Assembly: GCA_028281495.1 (NCBI GenBank) | Contig: JANQJU010000098.1 | Coordinates: 1 to 64,000 of the forward strand | Source of the DNA: SAR324 cluster bacterium | GTDB lineage: Bacteria; SAR324; NAC60-12 | Direction: 5' to 3' | Length of the DNA stretch: 64,000 nt | Shown: piece by piece, positions 45,309 to 54,084 of the stretch | Position numbering within the stretch: position 1 is the first letter of the stretch | How the letters are laid out: each line of letters starts with the position of its first letter | Translations under genes and position numbers: made by a program | Notes under the pieces: generated by a model | Told to the model about the DNA's origin: nothing | What the model saw: only the letters and a program-made list of their open reading frames with translations | Databases searched by the model: none

Positions 45309-46480
45309 TTCCCCTCCTCTTCTGATTTCAATATAGAAAAGAAGCTGAGGTTAGTCAGCAAGATATATTCTACATCTTCTTCAACAACCTTGAAGTCTTT
45401 AATAATAGAATCGTATGCTGGAAGTAGACGCGTGCGTAGTTCCTGCAAGCGGCCTTGCGGAATGGCAATCAAATTAAAAGCGACCAGTTTTTCATCTTGA
45501 GGAATAGAGATAAGCTGTTGTTGGACTTCGGACAATTCACGATTAAATCGGCGAATTTGATCCTGACTGATTCTAACCGAGGGCAAAGCTTCTTCATGGT
45601 AGTATTTTAAATCTCGCTCACGAATCAAATGGGCTTGGCCCAATTCCCTGATCGCTTGTTCGATGTTTTTCTCGGTGAAAGTTAGTTCCGTTTTTAGATT
45701 TTGATAAATCTCGATTAGGGTACACCCACTGTGATAGCGAATGTACATCCATACAAAGAAATCTAACGATGTGGTTAAGCACTTTGATTGAGCTTGATCA
45801 ATGGTTTTCTTGACGTATTCACCACGCTTAGTCTTATAGTCTGCAAAATTTTTATCAAAGAAGTACTGAACTTTAGGGTTGACGAGCTGAATCCCTGCCA
45901 TGAGATTGTCTTCTAAGCTAAAATTCCAATAACCTTTGAGATCAGAGCGTAACTTATCCAAGAAATCTTGGCGGTTTTTGAACCGTTTGCCTGAAAATTT
46001 CTGAACAATTTCAACAAGTTCTTTCTGATTTTTGTAAAGGTTCGTGAGGTTGTTGACACCACCAGGAAGCAAGACCAAAGCGGCATCCTGTTCTAGGTGA
46101 TAGAGTTGTAGCAGTATGTCAAAGTAGGCAGTTTGATCCTTTCCTAAATCTAGAATTTGGTAGAAGGCAGAAATAATCTCATTATTAAGCTTTGTGAATT
46201 TGTTCTTCATTGCTGCTAAATTTGAAGCCTTCATTCCTAGAACTTTAGCAAAAGTTCCCTGTTTCCAGTTTTTGTCAAACTGCTTGGCCTTGTCAAAATA
46301 GGTATAGACAAAATCTGTAAAGCTTTCAAAATCTCTTGGATCAAGGCCTAACGTTTTTGCCGTGGGTGGAGGGCCTAACTGCTTTAAATCCGGCGATTCC
46401 TCTTCTAGTTGCTCGTTTGATTTTTGTGGAGTTTCTTCCTGCAGATTTTGTTCTGGGGAAGGTTTTGGGGCTTTTGCCAT
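45305..46480 (-). CDS. TIGR02147-like regulator, cassette C
   Basis: 391 residues, the longest of the three: about 35 extra N-terminal residues rich in Gln, Glu and Pro precede the conserved core (FESFTDFVYTYFDKAKQFDK, WKQGTFAKVLGMKASNLAAM, KDQTAYFDILLQLYHLEQDA). The C-terminal half is nearly identical in layout to cassette B (CTLIEIYQNLKTELTFTEKN; LVAFNLIAIPQGRLQELR; YILLTNLSFFSIL). An AGGAGAG box precedes ATG 46480. It lies upstream of, and overlaps by four bases, its partner lipoprotein gene. Confidence 0.72.
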   Translation of the reverse strand: MAKAPKPSPEQNLQEETPQKSNEQLEEESPDLKQLGPPPTAKTLGLDPRDFESFTDFVYTYFDKAKQFDKNWKQGTFAKVLGMKASNLAAMKNKFTKLNNEIISAFYQILDLGKDQTAYFDILLQLYHLEQDAALVLLPGGVNNLTNLYKNQKELVEIVQKFSGKRFKNRQDFLDKLRSDLKGYWNFSLEDNLMAGIQLVNPKVQYFFDKNFADYKTKRGEYVKKTIDQAQSKCLTTSLDFFVWMYIRYHSGCTLIEIYQNLKTELTFTEKNIEQAIRELGQAHLIRERDLKYYHEEALPSVRISQDQIRRFNRELSEVQQQLISIPQDEKLVAFNLIAIPQGRLQELRTRLLPAYDSIIKDFKVVEEDVEYILLTNLSFFSILKSEEEGK

Positions 46481-46870
46481 AAGCTCTCCTATTTTGACAA
46501 CAACTTTGGCCTAAATACCATTCTCGGGTAAGACCCTATCTTAAAATAAACAACAGTTACAGATAATTGTTAGATATCATGTTTTTTTATTCGCGATATA
46601 ATAATTTTGGTCTTTATTATATAAAGAGAAAAAATTTGAGACTTCTGATCGCAGCCACATAGAATGTGGGTGCAGCGTAGGAAAAAATGCGTTTTAACTG
46701 ATTGAAAGCACCACGTTGGATGTTCTGTTAGGGAGATAGAAAAATCATAAACTAGTCAAAAGGTTACAATATATTGACGTAATTGCAATATAGATTGACC
46801 GTGAAACTTGGATTGAAATAGGAAGAAATTAGAGTACAGGTAATCGTGATATTAATAATATCACAAACAA
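46481..46870. other. AT-rich region upstream of cassette C
   Basis: About 390 bp without a supported gene. It must hold the cassette C promoter, but I cannot point to a convincing -35/-10 pair. It borders degraded transposase sequence on the right. Confidence 0.4.
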
Positions 46871-47066
46871 CTAAGTTAATTCGTTAAAGGTATACTTTTG
46901 GGAGATGGTTCCCACATGGGTTCCATCGATCATCAAAAGATAGTAATGGCTCAACACATTATTCTGAAGTCCTCTCATACGACGACCCGCTCTTATTCTT
47001 CTCAATGCTGCCAATCTTTGCTTAGAAAAGATCACCGTCGAGTCTTCCTTCATGGGGTACCTATAA

Positions 47067-47254
47067 TGACGGTCTCTTCCTGTCCCTTATGCCATCATGA
47101 TTCTACCCGAATCCAAAATTGCTATACGCATCACCTCACCAATCTTATCTAGCAAGGGGTTCCAGCACATTCTATTGCTCACCGTGCGTAGGTTTTTCTA
47201 TGATAACGCCCATTGTCCGCGTCGTATTTTTTCAGATTACTGATTTTATAGACC
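47067..47254 (+). pseudogene. Degraded ISL3-type transposase N-terminus
   Basis: One frame reads SCPLCHHDSTRIQNCYTHHL, a zinc-finger-like start, and stops at a TAG. After a frame change, ILLLTVRRFFYDNAHCPRRI follows, ending IFSDY and a TGA. VRRF(F/R)-x-(D/R)-N-x-x-CPRR-x-F is the signature of the N-terminal zinc domain of ISL3-family (IS204/IS1001/IS1096/IS1165) transposases. The DDE domain is missing. No terminal inverted repeats or target duplication are visible. Confidence 0.65.
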
Positions 47255-47277
47255 TTTACCTAAAGTAAAGCCTACAA

Positions 47278-47524
47278 TGGCTACGACTTTGAAGATTTGT
47301 TGAAAGAAATCAAGGAATTGCTCTTATTCCGGTTCAAAAGAAAAACTCGTTTATGCATTAGACCCTGCTTTCAAGCTGTGGGGGAAGCGAGTGCAGCAGA
47401 AGGTGGAGCGGATTACACAGTCAAACACACAAGCTTTTCCTAAAGCCATTCATGCCGTTACGGCGAAAGGCTTTGAGTGGAGGGCCGTTTTGTTCGTCAT
47501 CGCTTTTGCGATCCACTGGCTTTA
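47278..47524 (+). pseudogene. Transposase C-terminal fragment, frameshifted, family uncertain
   Basis: Two frames together give YNGYDFEDLLKEIKELLLFR, then after a shift EKLVYALDPAFKLWGKRVQQ..ITQSNTQAFPKAIHAV, and an end of VIAFAIHWL followed by TAA at 47522-47524. The Trp/Phe-rich end looks like a transposase tail, but I cannot assign a family; it may or may not belong to the ISL3-like piece just upstream. Confidence 0.4.
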
Positions 47525-47711
47525 AGGTGCAATTTGGGTTATATTACCTATAATTAATTTATAGAAAATTTCGTTTTAAATAAAAAATTGTTCAAATCTC
47601 TTGTCTTCATATAGTTCGAATAGTATTATCTAAACAACTCTAACAAATAAGTCTAATACATTGGTGTAAATTAATCCTGATAATTAATATTAACAGTTTT
47701 AAAAAACCATC

Positions 47712-48188
47712 ATGGCGCAAACCAACCTTAAAAAAGATAGAATGATTTTTGAACCGCAAGAAAAAAAATTCGTCGGAGATGTAGTGCAAGCAGTCCGTGA
47801 AGAGGTTGTGATCAAAGTGCGTACTGAAACCGAAAGATCTATTGTGGACGGAATCGGAGGGAAGCTCGACGAGCAAACCCAGAGCTTGGAAGACAAAATT
47901 GAAAAGAGTACGGACCGAATCATTGAGGGTGGAAATCAGAACACGGAAAGGCTTGAAAGCAAGATTGATGAGAGTACAGAACGTACTATCGAGGCCAGCA
48001 ACAAAAATACCGATAAAGTGGCAAAAGAAATGCGTTCTATGAATGACAACATGGTGGTTATGGTCACAGGCATCGATCACATGCGTCAGCTATTGGTGCA
48101 AATGAATCAAAATATAGAGTCTGTGAATCAGAATATGGAATCAATGGGCAAAACTTTGGTTCAAATTGCCGAAAATACTAAGGAGTGA
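47712..48188 (+). CDS. Small coiled-coil protein
   Basis: 158 residues, soluble, almost entirely heptad-like helix. The internal repeat is KIEKSTDRIIEGGNQNTERL followed by KIDESTERTIEASNKNTDKV, two units of about 22 residues. The end is Met/Asn/Gln-rich (MNQNIESVNQNMESMGKTLV). The opening (RMIFEPQEKKFVGDVVQAVR) is a short non-repeat part. No Shine-Dalgarno is evident. The DNA upstream is AT-rich (47525-47711) with no other gene. Function unknown; such proteins often multimerise or tether partners. Confidence 0.55.
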   Translation: MAQTNLKKDRMIFEPQEKKFVGDVVQAVREEVVIKVRTETERSIVDGIGGKLDEQTQSLEDKIEKSTDRIIEGGNQNTERLESKIDESTERTIEASNKNTDKVAKEMRSMNDNMVVMVTGIDHMRQLLVQMNQNIESVNQNMESMGKTLVQIAENTKE

Positions 48189-48211
48189 TTCGTACCCTTG
48201 ATACCAGTTCT

Positions 48212-48454
48212 TTATATCGCTTGATCAATCGTTTCTGCATCAATGGTATCCATTTTTCCTTGAATCACGTTTTGCGCAATTTCCCATGAACGCTTATATC
48301 GCTCTCCCGCTTGGAACTGTTGAAATGCTTGATATTCCTCATAAGGGACAATGGCTTTGACAAGCCGGTTTCTTCTGGTAATCACGACCGTATCCTGGGT
48401 GTCCACCACCGCACTGAATTTGGCTTTGGCTTCGGTTAAATTCATAATGATCAT
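48212..48454 (-). CDS. Phd/YefM-family antitoxin, apparently orphan
   Basis: 80 residues; ATG 48454, with a second ATG at 48445. The start MNLTEAKAKFSAVVDTQDTV with VVITRRNRLVKAIVPYEEY is the standard Phd/YefM DNA-binding and dimerisation domain. The C-terminal 30 residues, which normally wrap the toxin, are present. No RelE, Doc or PIN toxin gene lies on either side: downstream is the convergent coiled-coil gene, upstream a 213-bp gap and then the cyclase gene. It may act on a toxin elsewhere or be a relic. Confidence 0.85.
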   Translation of the reverse strand: MIIMNLTEAKAKFSAVVDTQDTVVITRRNRLVKAIVPYEEYQAFQQFQAGERYKRSWEIAQNVIQGKMDTIDAETIDQAI

Positions 48455-48667
48455 CGGTACCTCTCCAAAAAGTCGTTTGTTCTGACTATTTCTCTGACTA
48501 TTTCTAATGACTAGATTCTATCATAACTCCTTTCTAATGGATAGCATCGCTCTCAGTTGGAAGAATGGTCGAGGGCACAATCGATGCCTGTTCCTGACAT
48601 ATGGTTAGCCCCAATTCTAGACCAAAACAAGGAACCGTTGATTGCTCTCGTGTGGCGGGGCTTGAAG

Positions 48668-50437
48668 CTAGTCATACAGTTCAAAGATCTTAACCAGTTT
48701 TTGTTTCCCTTTCGCTTGGACCCAATCTAAAGGCCGGATCCCATAGGCTCGCGGTTGTTGCAGTTGCTGCACCGTTTCATCGCTGATCAAGATGTCCACC
48801 CCATAGGTTTTTGTCATATTTTCCAAACGCGAAGCAACATTCACAGTGTCACTAATCACCGTCGTTTGCATGCGATGAGCTTCGCCAATCGTTCCTAATC
48901 TCAGTTGTCCCGTGTTGATGCCAATCCCCACTTGAATCGGTGTGTCCCCCACTTGAGATCGTTCGGCATTGTATTGGCGAATCTCCGCTTGCATGGCAAT
49001 AGCGGCTTGGAGAGCCTGGTCTGGATTTTCGAATAAGGCCATGATGGCATCGCCGATATACTTATCGATGAAGCCACCATGCTTTCGAATGATGGGACCC
49101 ATTCGTTTGAGATACGCATTGATAAACTGAAAGTTTTCTTCTGGGGTCATGGTCTCAGAAAGTTGAGTGAAGGCACGGAGATCACTAAACAAGACGGTCA
49201 TGTTGGCTTCCACATTGTCTCCTAGTTTCAAATCGGTCACTTGTTTTTTGTTTAGATACTGAATGAAGGCATGCGGCACAAATCGGGTAAACGCTTGGTT
49301 CAGCCGTTTCAGATCGGTTTCTCGGCGATCAATCTCATCCTGCATTTTGTTGATATTTTCCGCAATTTTGGCCAATTCATCGCTCCCTTCAATCTGAAGT
49401 TTGGACTGATAATGCCCCCGTTCGATGTTGGAAAGCCCCGTATTGATGTGAATGACTCGTTCGATCAGGTAGGCATTGAAGAATCGAGACGATAGGAAAA
49501 ATACAAACAAAATGATGAGAGCGCTGGAAGCTCCGGCAAATAGCAAAGTGTTTTGGGTGAATTGTGGCAAGAAGGTAAAGTCGTATTTCAAGATCATGAT
49601 GACTGTTTCGGAAAAATCGAAACGAGTGTCATTCACGTCCATCATTTTATAAACAGTGACAATGCCTTGCTCTTGATGAATGATTTCCTGATCGGCTTTT
49701 AGCTGTTGTATGAATTCATCGCTGAGGTCCAGCTTCTGGCCTTCGTGCAAAAACGACCATTTGCTTTGGGTATGATAGAGGCCGATACTTTGAAGGTACT
49801 GATTTTGATCGACCAACGAATCAAATAATTCATTGAACAAGAAATCTCGGAACTGCTCCGAGTATTTCCGCTGAATCACTTCCTTAATATTACTAGAGAT
49901 TTCAATAATGATATCGGTATTTTCAGGGCTAAAATAAGAATATTTATTGACGGTCCCGCTATTGAGGGAGAGGGCAATCCGTTGGTGATTGAATTGATGC
50001 GTTCCATACAAGGATTTCAAGAACATGGTAAAATTCTCGCTGAGGCTAAAGAGGTCAAGATTCCTATCCGGTTCAAACGTTGTATTAAAAATCACCCCCG
50101 ACGAGTTGATGAGATAAATTTCACTCGCCTTGTTTTGTTGGGCTAATTCTCGGAGTTCCTCTTGCGAAATATTGGGACGTACTTTCCCCTCCACCATAAT
50201 TTCTTGCTGGATTCCCAATAAGGCTCGCTCGGCATCGGCGTTCAATTCCAGTTCAATGTTGGACAAGACTTGGTCAAACGTTCGAATTTTATTGCGAACC
50301 TGTTGAATGACATCTTGTTTTTGGGCCACCATGATATCGCCAATGATGACTCGGGAATAAATTCCCAAAATCAGGGCCATTGTGGAGCAAGACAACACGA
50401 TCAGGGCCAATAAATAAAGAGTGAATTTTTGTTTCAT
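48668..50437 (-). CDS. Membrane-bound class III adenylate/guanylate cyclase
   Basis: 589 residues: membrane segment 5-27, a periplasmic sensor of about 270 residues (cache-like by layout), a second membrane segment near 303-320, a HAMP-like linker (VIHINTGLSNIERGHYQSKL...EIAKIAENINKMQ pattern), a short coil, then the cyclase domain (about 410-589). Metal-binding D419 (LFSDLRAFT) and D463 (IGDAIMALF) are present, as are the base-contact Lys (FIDKYIGD) and the SDTVNVASRLE motif with Asp, Asn and Arg, favouring cAMP production. It turns ATP into cAMP in response to an extracytoplasmic signal. It is monocistronic and divergent from the AraC-type gene. Confidence 0.92.
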   Translation of the reverse strand: MKQKFTLYLLALIVLSCSTMALILGIYSRVIIGDIMVAQKQDVIQQVRNKIRTFDQVLSNIELELNADAERALLGIQQEIMVEGKVRPNISQEELRELAQQNKASEIYLINSSGVIFNTTFEPDRNLDLFSLSENFTMFLKSLYGTHQFNHQRIALSLNSGTVNKYSYFSPENTDIIIEISSNIKEVIQRKYSEQFRDFLFNELFDSLVDQNQYLQSIGLYHTQSKWSFLHEGQKLDLSDEFIQQLKADQEIIHQEQGIVTVYKMMDVNDTRFDFSETVIMILKYDFTFLPQFTQNTLLFAGASSALIILFVFFLSSRFFNAYLIERVIHINTGLSNIERGHYQSKLQIEGSDELAKIAENINKMQDEIDRRETDLKRLNQAFTRFVPHAFIQYLNKKQVTDLKLGDNVEANMTVLFSDLRAFTQLSETMTPEENFQFINAYLKRMGPIIRKHGGFIDKYIGDAIMALFENPDQALQAAIAMQAEIRQYNAERSQVGDTPIQVGIGINTGQLRLGTIGEAHRMQTTVISDTVNVASRLENMTKTYGVDILISDETVQQLQQPRAYGIRPLDWVQAKGKQKLVKIFELYD

Positions 50438-50632
50438 TGTCCGATCCTCTCTTGGGGAAGGCTCGAAAAGAATTCATACGCTGCAAGGCAACATGGAGAA
50501 TTCGTTTCGTTAAGGCAGATGAGCATCCATGATTTCCAGATTAGAGGATAAGGCCAGAGGAGTATTGACAATCCAGGTCAAAGTTTTAACACTTCATGCC
50601 ATCAACACGATTCATCAACTCAATGGGACTGT

Positions 50633-51634
50633 ATGGACCATCACTCCAAAATTTCGATCCGATTTATCAAGATTGTCGCTCAGCGTTTGGGGGAACTGGG
50701 GGGGGACGTCAATGCCTGTTTGGCAGAGGTTGAACTGACTCCAGATTGTCTGTCTTGGGAAGATCATGTGTTTGTGCCAATGGCTCGCTACCTTCAATTT
50801 ATTGAGCAGGCAGCCTTTCACACGCAAACGTCGCATTTTGGTTTGGAACTGGGATGGCATTATCAACCGGAGTGGTGGGGGGCGCTTGGTTATGTGATTC
50901 GGCATTCGCCTACCGTGTCCGATGCGTTTCTGAATGCGGCACGCTATCAGCATGTTCTGGAGCAAGGCACGGAGTGGAAACTCGCTGAATTGGAAAACCA
51001 CGCGATGTTTACCTATACCATTCTCCATCCTGAGTGGTCCCATTGCCGGCAAGACAATGATTTGGCGGTCACGCTACTGATGCGAGTCATGCGTGGTCTT
51101 TTAGATCCGACTTGGACTCCCATTGAAGTTCACTTCATTTACTCTCCCCCTGCCGATCTCGCCCCTTACCATCAGGTGTTCAACGACACTCGATTGCGGT
51201 TTAATCAACCGGGAAGTGGTATTCTATTTGATCGCCATATTTTGCAGCGTCCTGTTGCCGGTGCTGACATCAATCTCCTTCCCATTCTTCAGCGTTACCT
51301 TGAGGAACTGTACCCCCCCTCGACCGAAGATCCCACGTTCATTGATAAAGTACGCGATTTGATTGCGGAGTCACTCCATCATGGAGACCCTTCCTTGGCA
51401 GAAATCGCCAGCGGTTTGGGAATGAGCAAACGCACCATGCAACGACGACTGGCGGAACACGATCGAACCTTCAAGCAATTGCTCGAAGATGTTCGCTATC
51501 AACTCTCGTTGCAGTACCTGAAAAAGGGAATCTCGTTGATCGACATTTCTTTTTTGTTAGGCTATTCCGAATTGAGTGCATTCCACCGAGCTTTTCGCCG
51601 TTGGACAGGAAGTACCCCGCTTGGATATCGCTGA
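50633..51634 (+). CDS. AraC-family transcriptional regulator (arabinose-binding-like N-terminus)
   Basis: 333 residues. Residues 10-210 match the Arabinose_bd-type sensing domain of OruR/ArgR-like regulators (FVPMARYLQFIEQAAFHTQT, FGLELGWHYQPEWWGALGYV). Residues 235-333 are the two helix-turn-helix units of AraC (PSLAEIASGLGMSKRTMQRR; SLIDISFLLGYSELSAFHRA, then FRRWTGSTPLGYR). It is divergent from the cyclase gene with about 195 bp between, so it could control it; this is inference. The start could instead be a few codons off; no strong Shine-Dalgarno is seen. Confidence 0.92.
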   Translation: MDHHSKISIRFIKIVAQRLGELGGDVNACLAEVELTPDCLSWEDHVFVPMARYLQFIEQAAFHTQTSHFGLELGWHYQPEWWGALGYVIRHSPTVSDAFLNAARYQHVLEQGTEWKLAELENHAMFTYTILHPEWSHCRQDNDLAVTLLMRVMRGLLDPTWTPIEVHFIYSPPADLAPYHQVFNDTRLRFNQPGSGILFDRHILQRPVAGADINLLPILQRYLEELYPPSTEDPTFIDKVRDLIAESLHHGDPSLAEIASGLGMSKRTMQRRLAEHDRTFKQLLEDVRYQLSLQYLKKGISLIDISFLLGYSELSAFHRAFRRWTGSTPLGYR

Positions 51635-51683
51635 GACAGTAACTGGGGCTGGAAATCAGAACTAGGCTAGAAGAGGTGAGGCT

Positions 51684-51718
51684 TGGCGGGAATTAAAGGT
51701 CTGAGTTATAGCCCGCCA
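51684..51718. terminator. GC-rich hairpin between convergent genes
   Basis: TGGCGGG (51684-51690) pairs with CCCGCCA (51712-51718), 21-nt loop, between the AraC-type gene stop (51634) and the His-rich gene stop (51749). No U-tract. Confidence 0.4.
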
Positions 51719-51748
51719 CTTAGCTTCGCGTTAGCCAGAAGGAGAGGA

Positions 51749-52075
51749 TTAGCTCACTATTTGAACGGAGCCATGGTCATCACAATGATCTCCGTGTACA
51801 TGATGTAAATGGCCATTGTGTAGATAATCCCAATGGTCTCCATGAGGAATCTTTTCACAACCATGCTCTTCATGTTTGCCATCACATTCAATAGAATGGC
51901 AGCCATCTGGATTCTTGTCTGAAACTTCGATGACATGCTCATCATAATGATCATTATGATGAAAATGAAGGTGTCCATCATGAAGATAGCAGATATGATC
52001 TTCGTGCTGAATACGAGTATGACCACAAGAATCTTTATGAACGTGTTCATGGGGAGTGTGCATATTACAAGACAT
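51749..52075 (-). CDS. Histidine-rich metal-binding protein
   Basis: 108 residues without a signal peptide. About a quarter is His, with many Asp and several Cys (HVHKDSCGHTRIQHEDHICY; GHLHFHHNDHYDEHVIE; NGHLHHVHGDHCDDHGS). The two halves repeat the unit (Y)LH(D/N)GHLH(F/H)(H/V)(H/N)(G/N)DH. Such proteins bind zinc or nickel as buffers or chaperones. It lies 21 bp after the SmtB-like repressor gene on the same strand and is almost surely under its control, so zinc storage or delivery is the likely job. Confidence 0.85.
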   Translation of the reverse strand: MSCNMHTPHEHVHKDSCGHTRIQHEDHICYLHDGHLHFHHNDHYDEHVIEVSDKNPDGCHSIECDGKHEEHGCEKIPHGDHWDYLHNGHLHHVHGDHCDDHGSVQIVS

Positions 52076-52096
52076 AAGTACCTCTTTTTCTAAGGT

Positions 52097-52444
52097 TTAT
52101 TGTTCCTTAACATGTGTCAGGCTTTGTTGGAATAAATTCAAAATATGCTCATCTACTAATGTATATAGTGCGTGTTTGCCTTGCTTTCTCATTTTGACAA
52201 TTCGCTGCTGACGCAATTGTCGGAGTTGATGAGAAATTGCGGATTGCTCCATCTTTAAAGAAAGAGCGATATCTCCCACACACATCTCTTGATGGATCAA
52301 CAATGATAGCAATCGCAAGCGAGTTGGATCGGAAAGCACTTTGTATAAAGAAGCCATTTTTTCAGCATCGTCTTGATTCAGCATTTTAACCGAAGGCTCT
52401 TGATGCACTTCGGGGCATTGATCATCAATTGTCGTCATTATCAA
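52097..52444 (-). CDS. ArsR/SmtB-family zinc-responsive repressor
   Basis: 115 residues; a winged helix with LYKVLSDPTRLRLLSLL, MCVGDIALSLKMEQSAISHQ and LRQQRIVKMRKQGKHALYTL. The last helix has D-x-H-x10-H-x2-E (VDEHILNLFQQSLTHVKE), exactly the spacing of the alpha-5 zinc site of SmtB/CzrA. The Cys of CVGD matches the alpha-3 site, with extra Cys and His in the N-terminal arm (CPEVHQE). Expected to release DNA when zinc binds, inducing itself and the His-rich gene. A likely operator overlaps the promoter at 52463-52508. Confidence 0.92.
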   Translation of the reverse strand: MIMTTIDDQCPEVHQEPSVKMLNQDDAEKMASLYKVLSDPTRLRLLSLLIHQEMCVGDIALSLKMEQSAISHQLRQLRQQRIVKMRKQGKHALYTLVDEHILNLFQQSLTHVKEQ

Positions 52445-52462
52445 TCCATTGTACTAATTAAC

Positions 52463-52508
52463 ATATGAACATTTGAACATATTTTATTAAAAATGAAATT
52501 TATTGCAA
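52463..52508 (-). promoter_or_regulatory. Promoter and putative SmtB-type operator
   Basis: On the minus strand TTGCAA (52508-52503), a 16-base spacer and TAAAAT (52486-52481) form a promoter. Directly downstream and touching the -10 box, ATATGTTCAAATGTTCATAT (52482-52463) is an imperfect palindrome with ATATG/CATAT ends like SmtB/CzrA operators, so bound repressor would block polymerase. Confidence 0.5.
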
Positions 52509-52746
52509 CCTTTTTCATCGATAAAAGGATTCTTGCACACGGAAAGGAGCTTGAGATGGATGTTTTGAGGTGTGGCAATCCATTTCAGATCAAGAGTTTT
52601 GCACAAGACCCTACTTTTGATAACGATCTAGTTAAAACACAACGTGTGCGGTGCGATGTGAGTGTGAATTATAGCAAGAAATATCAAATATCACTTTCTC
52701 GTAGCAGCTAAGATGACATCAATCGGAACACATAAAGTGAGTCGAT

Positions 52747-52782
52747 TAAAATCCTCTCAAAACTTCGGATGACAGGATTTTA
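52747..52782. repeat. 9-bp perfect inverted repeat upstream of the SRPBCC gene
   Basis: TAAAATCCT (52747-52755) and AGGATTTTA (52774-52782), 18-nt spacer, about 60 bp before the SRPBCC start codon. Could be an operator or a terminator of upstream transcription. Confidence 0.45.
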
Positions 52783-52840
52783 GTGAGAACGGTGAAAAGA
52801 CGAAAATATGAAAATTGAACCAATGAAATAGGAGAGCACC

Positions 52841-53353
52841 ATGGCACAACACGTTGAACAAAAAATGAGAGTTAATGTCCCAGCATCTAAGATTTGGGAG
52901 GTTCTTGACGATTTCAGCAGTATCGAAAGATTCTCACCAACCGTTAAAAAATCTCCCCTCCTTGATGGACAACCTTCCGGTTTGGGCACAAAGCGGCTTT
53001 GTGAATTTCATGATGGAACGAGTGTGGTTGAAGAAATTATCCAATACGACAAAGGAGAAGGATTTAAAGTCGAGCTGACGGAGTATGCACTCCCTCTCAA
53101 GAGCCTTATTGCTGAAATGAGAGTTAAAAAGGTAGATTCGAATACGAGCGAAATTTCAATGGGGATGGACTTTGTAGTGAAAGGAGGACCGATTGGTTGG
53201 CTTATGGGCTTTTTTATGATGCGCCCTATGATGAAAGGGGTTCTCAAAAAAGTATTGACGGGGTTAGCATACCATTCCGCAACTGGAAAAACCGTAGGCA
53301 AAGAGCTACCTATGCGAGAATCCCTGTTGCTTATTTTTGGTAGTTCATCGTGA
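52841..53353 (+). CDS. SRPBCC-family protein (polyketide cyclase/START-like fold)
   Basis: 170 residues with AGGAGAGC before the ATG. The pattern MRVNVPASKIWEVLDDFSSI near the N-terminus, then strands and the long C-terminal helix (MMKGVLKKVLTGLAYHSATG), is that of the Polyketide_cyc2 group of the SRPBCC superfamily, which bind hydrophobic ligands in a deep pocket. The ligand cannot be told from sequence. The next gene is a wrecked short-chain dehydrogenase 100 bp downstream, so the two may once have formed a small metabolic unit. Confidence 0.85.
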   Translation: MAQHVEQKMRVNVPASKIWEVLDDFSSIERFSPTVKKSPLLDGQPSGLGTKRLCEFHDGTSVVEEIIQYDKGEGFKVELTEYALPLKSLIAEMRVKKVDSNTSEISMGMDFVVKGGPIGWLMGFFMMRPMMKGVLKKVLTGLAYHSATGKTVGKELPMRESLLLIFGSSS

Positions 53354-53453
53354 GCTGCCGGCACAACAACGACCCAATCAGAGTGTAGAGAAAGCTGTCA
53401 ATTTTTATTCTTTTTAACAAGTGATTGAACCATTTTACAGATAAGGATTAGTC

Positions 53454-53679
53454 ATGAAAAAATCAATTGTGGTCACGGGAACGAGTAGCGGATTTGGTCG
53501 AGACCCCCGCAGGAGAGAGACCGTTGAGAACCACTGTTGGAGAAGTCATGGTTTCTCATGCCCGAAGAGTCAACGAGGCAAGTGAGCCAATTCAACGGGA
53601 ATTTATTGAAAGCTTAGGTTTGGGAGCGTTGACACAACTCAACAAAAGCTCGAACTCAACTGCATCGGCTTCTCAATAA
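53454..53679 (+). pseudogene. Short-chain dehydrogenase remnant with large internal deletion
   Basis: ATG 53454 opens MKKSIVVTGTSSGFGRD, the NAD(P)-binding TGxxxGxG start of a short-chain dehydrogenase. Directly after it, in another frame, follows the normal C-terminal end of such an enzyme (TPAGERPLRTTVGEVM ... IESLGLGALTQL). About 200 residues, including the Ser-Tyr-Lys catalytic set, are missing and the join near 53507 is out of frame. Not functional. Confidence 0.8.
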
Positions 53680-53701
53680 TAAGACAAGAATCAATCGGGC
53701 G

Positions 53702-53740
53702 GAGCCGAAAGCACACGGCTCGCTCTCCTCCCTTTTTCTC
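53702..53740 (+). terminator. Probable terminator after the dehydrogenase remnant
   Basis: GAGCCG (53702-53707) pairs with CGGCTC (53716-53721) around an 8-nt loop, followed by a pyrimidine run with TTTTT. The rest of the gap to 54084 is AT-rich and I see no gene in it. Confidence 0.5.
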
Positions 53741-54084
53741 CCCTTCAAATCCGCTCAATTGAAAAATTATAGTTCCACTATAAATCAGTGACGAACTATT
53801 AAATCCTTTTTTAGGCTTACCGTTCTTACAATAAAATCAATAGAAATTTGATAATGGTTATTTTTGTAAGATTATTACATCTACAAAAATGAACAGACAG
53901 ATTAGTTGACTTTGAATTCTTCAATTATCAGCAGTTTTATAGCAAAAAATATCAAAGATTATTCATCTATAAAAAGTAAGATAGTCCTCATTGAAGCTAT
54001 TAAATGATCTACATAAATCCATCTAAATCGTGAACATCTATGATTTTAGATTGATTCATATTTATTCAAAAGTAGAGGTGAGCA

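Noticed and set aside
46871..47152. Overlapping 60- and 84-codon frames on both strands next to the transposase fragments
   Set aside because: No motif I can assign beyond the zinc-finger-like end described separately; probably decayed mobile-element DNA.
52493..52711. 72-codon plus-strand frame after the zinc-sensor promoter
   Set aside because: No ribosome site or recognisable motif, and it begins within the region covered by the promoter of the divergent gene.
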